DNA of 7,426 nucleotides. Origin: an uncultured Candidatus Altimarinota bacterium. GTDB lineage: Bacteria; Patescibacteriota; Gracilibacteria; BD1-5; UBA6164. Made by a program: the position numbers and the translations under genes. Below, piece by piece: positions 7,168 to 7,426 of the stretch. The notes under the pieces were generated by a model. The model had not been told where the DNA came from and ran no database searches. It worked only from the letters and a program-made list of their open reading frames with translations. The DNA lies in contig CALLPO010000129.1 in assembly GCA_938015605.1 (NCBI GenBank), positions 1-7,426 on the forward strand, in the 5' to 3' direction. Each line of letters opens with the position of its first letter. Position 1 is the stretch's first letter.

Positions 7168-7426
7168 TTAATCATCTCATAGAAGTTTTAATCCTCTTTC
7201 ACCAAGCGCTGATCTGATTTCAGTCATTGCTTTTTTTCAAAAACCTTTAATTGAAGATAATTTAGTTTCAGTACACTTAGTTAATGCTTCAATAGAAAGA
7301 ATATCTCCATTAATTAATGCATTAAGTGTTCTAGGAGAAAGTCCCATAATCTCAATTGGAGTGTATGTTTCTTTTTCTAACTCTTCTTTAACTTCTTCTT
7401 TTTCTCTGTTCAATAAATCTTTAACA
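7168..7426 (-). CDS. rpoA: RNA polymerase alpha subunit, C-terminal part (alpha-CTD), 5' end missing
   Basis: The last 85 residues of the alpha subunit. A charged linker (LLNREKEEVKEELEKE) leads into the alpha-CTD, which contacts UP-element DNA and activators at promoters. The domain reads PIEIMGLSPRTLNALINGD, then LSIEALTKCTETKL, SIKGFGKKAMTEIRSALGER and a short tail. Aligned by eye with E. coli, Arg265 and Asn268 (SPRTLNAL against TVRSANCL) and Lys298 are kept, while Ser299 becomes Ala (GKKA). Two TGA codons are read as Gly (plus 7237-7239 in GFGKK, and 7177-7179 near the end). The G of GFGKK corresponds to Gly296 in E. coli, a DNA-backbone contact. The N-terminal domain lies beyond the window edge. 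Confidence 0.95.

Noticed and set aside
2..7426. TGA as tryptophan (table 4) or selenocysteine
   Set aside because: TGG is used for Trp in S9, L13 and the prepilins, and TGA sits at conserved glycines. Selenocysteine would not occur at this frequency or at these sites.
1..7426. CRISPR arrays, insertion sequences, riboswitches, replication origin
   Set aside because: No regularly spaced repeats, transposase frames, terminal inverted repeats or long structured leaders are visible. The sequence is almost all coding.

Overview
The window is an AT-rich, almost fully coding piece of a bacterial chromosome that uses an alternative genetic code: TGA is read as glycine (translation table 25). About 69 in-frame TGA codons occur across all eleven protein genes. 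In the conserved ones (RmuC, RluA, S7, S9, S12, L13, L17, L27, RNA polymerase alpha) they fall on glycines that are near-invariant in those families. Every gene ends in TAA or TAG. Tryptophan is encoded by TGG, so this is not the Mycoplasma code. This points to the Candidate Phyla Radiation, either Gracilibacteria (BD1-5/GN02) or Absconditabacteria (SR1). The sequence alone does not let me choose between them.

Left end (1-960, plus strand): the 3' part of rmuC, converging on the next operon through a perfect 30-bp palindrome that should terminate transcription in both directions. Positions 951-4343 (minus strand): a tight operon read right to left. It holds a small hydrophobic basic protein of unknown function (81 aa), a prepilin with a classic type III signal (397 aa), a PilX/GspK-like minor prepilin (296 aa) and an RluA-family pseudouridine synthase (336 aa). 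Intergenic gaps are 1, 42 and 8 bases. A candidate promoter lies so close to the first ATG that the mRNA would be leaderless.

Positions 4366-4484: tRNA-Thr(GGU) with an encoded CCA, followed by an intrinsic terminator. Positions 4551-7426 (minus strand): a ribosomal and transcription gene cluster read right to left as rpoA (C-terminal part only), rplQ, rplM, rpsI, a likely promoter, rpsL, rpsG, rpmA, then the tRNA. The alpha-operon end (rpoA-rplQ), the rplM-rpsI pair and the str-operon start (rpsL-rpsG) are joined, with rpmA in place of the usual fusA/tuf.

No stretch longer than about 108 bases lacks a gene, and I see no mobile elements, CRISPR arrays or riboswitches. None of the ten visible start codons has a recognisable Shine-Dalgarno sequence. 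TGA supplies about two thirds of glycines in rmuC and the pilin genes, but only about one fifth in the ribosomal and rpoA genes. The most unusual material is the pilin operon, whose proteins are recognisable by their secretion signals but not by their bodies.
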